DNA of 64,000 nucleotides from Maratus speciosus (Eukaryota > Arthropoda > Arachnida > Araneae > Salticidae), in contig CAWVRF010001043.1 of the NCBI GenBank assembly GCA_963932465.1, positions 372,001-436,000 of the forward strand, written 5' to 3'. Position numbers and translations under genes: made by a program. Under the pieces are notes generated by a model that searched no databases, had not been told where the DNA came from, and saw nothing but the letters and a program-made list of their open reading frames with translations. Below are positions 63,699 to 64,000 of this stretch, one piece after another; position 1 is the stretch's first letter, and every line of letters starts with the position of its first letter.

Positions 63699-64000
63699 GA
63701 ATTCAATTCATAAATATTGCGTGTTTTATATGCGGTAACTCTTTCTGATGAATTTTCTAACAATGCTTTGATTGTTTAAACAATATATTCGGTTTCGCTT
63801 TATTATTTACTAAGAAATTAATTTTGAGGCCTGCACCGGGATTCAATTCTTAAATATTGCGTGTTTTATATGCGGTAACTCTTTGTGATGAATTTTCTAG
63901 CAATGCTATGATTGTTGAAACAATATATTCGGTTTCGCTTTATTATTTATTAAGAAATTAATTTTCAGACCTGCACCGGAATTCAATTCATAAATTTTGC
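63699..64000. repeat. Return of C-type monomers at the right edge
   Basis: After the second E copy the sequence shows GTTTAAAC with ACTAAG, GAGGCC (63826), CTTAAAT, GTGATG with CTAGC and GCTATG, and then CATAAATTTTGC. This is the marker run of C blocks, absent from the 13.7 kb before it. One private change, CAGACCTGC, is seen near 63966. The window ends inside this run, so its length is unknown. Confidence 0.85.

Larger units (their letters stand above)
1..64000. repeat. AT-rich 140-bp satellite DNA array, whole window
   Basis: The same roughly 140-base unit follows itself from the first to the last base, about 457 times, always in the same orientation. Taking GTAAC as the unit start, starts fall at 1, 141, 281, 420, 560, 700 and so on; the last copy (from 63875) is cut by the window edge after 126 bases. 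Copies differ from each other by roughly 0-10 bases. No transposon, gene, RNA gene or unique sequence interrupts the array, so there is no separate intergenic stretch to describe. Length near nucleosome size, high AT content, homogeneity and multi-level periodicity are typical of centromeric or pericentromeric satellites. That location is inferred, because no unique flank or kinetochore marker is visible. I do not recognise the family. Confidence 0.97.

Noticed and set aside
1..64000. CRISPR array, because of regularly spaced conserved segments
   Set aside because: There are no unique spacers. The sequence between any two conserved segments is itself repeated, the unit is 140 bp, and no cas gene is present.
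1..64000. Transposon or retroelement insertion within the array
   Set aside because: I found no stretch departing from the monomer, no terminal repeats or target-site duplications, and no reversal of orientation in the 64 kb.
1..64000. Naming the host from the satellite (for example a beetle, because tenebrionid satellites of about 142 bp are known)
   Set aside because: Similar length and AT content are shared by unrelated satellites and I cannot match the sequence from memory. A database search of the 49181-49320 monomer would decide.

Overview
The whole 64 kb window is one uninterrupted tandem array of an AT-rich satellite. The monomer is 140 bp and about 457 copies are present, all head to tail in the same orientation. 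I see no gene, RNA gene, transposon, inversion or unique sequence. A typical monomer (49181-49320) has 41 G+C in 140 bases by hand count (about 29% GC). It carries five CpGs against about three expected, so CpG is not depleted. Together these point to a eukaryotic centromeric or pericentromeric heterochromatin array, most plausibly from an invertebrate or another lineage with little germline CpG methylation. I cannot name the species, and I do not recognise the satellite.

The interest lies in a hierarchy of higher-order repeats (HORs), read from diagnostic bases that recur at fixed spacing. (A) 1 to about 15.3 kb is a mosaic of overlapping partial duplications of 10, 11, 26, 27, 34 and 36 monomers. 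(B) About 15.3-18.9 kb is a transition that ends in a 6-monomer (841 bp) duplication. (C) 18.9-42.2 kb holds three copies of a 56-monomer HOR (7836, 7836 and 7556 bp). Each copy is itself built of three related blocks of 18, 18 and 20 monomers. A rearranged copy follows at 42.2-46.1 kb, containing a perfect-looking triplication of a 4-monomer unit, and then a fragment to 48.3 kb. (D) 48.3-51.9 kb is a mosaic of A-like and C-like pieces. (E) 51.9-63.7 kb holds two almost identical copies of a different 42-monomer HOR (5878 bp, blocks of 18 and 24 monomers). The last 300 bp return to C-type monomers.

Monomers differ at a limited set of positions and these differences travel together, giving recognisable monomer types. 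Nearly all rearrangement has happened in register, by whole monomers, as expected from unequal exchange or conversion. The exceptions are a 66-bp truncated monomer at 3919-3984 and a few monomers of 138, 139 or 141 bp. Each monomer contains a strong dyad (ATTGTT..AACAAT). Two separate variants of it are perfect 14-bp palindromes. The short open frames found in the array are by-products of the repeat and are not annotated as genes.
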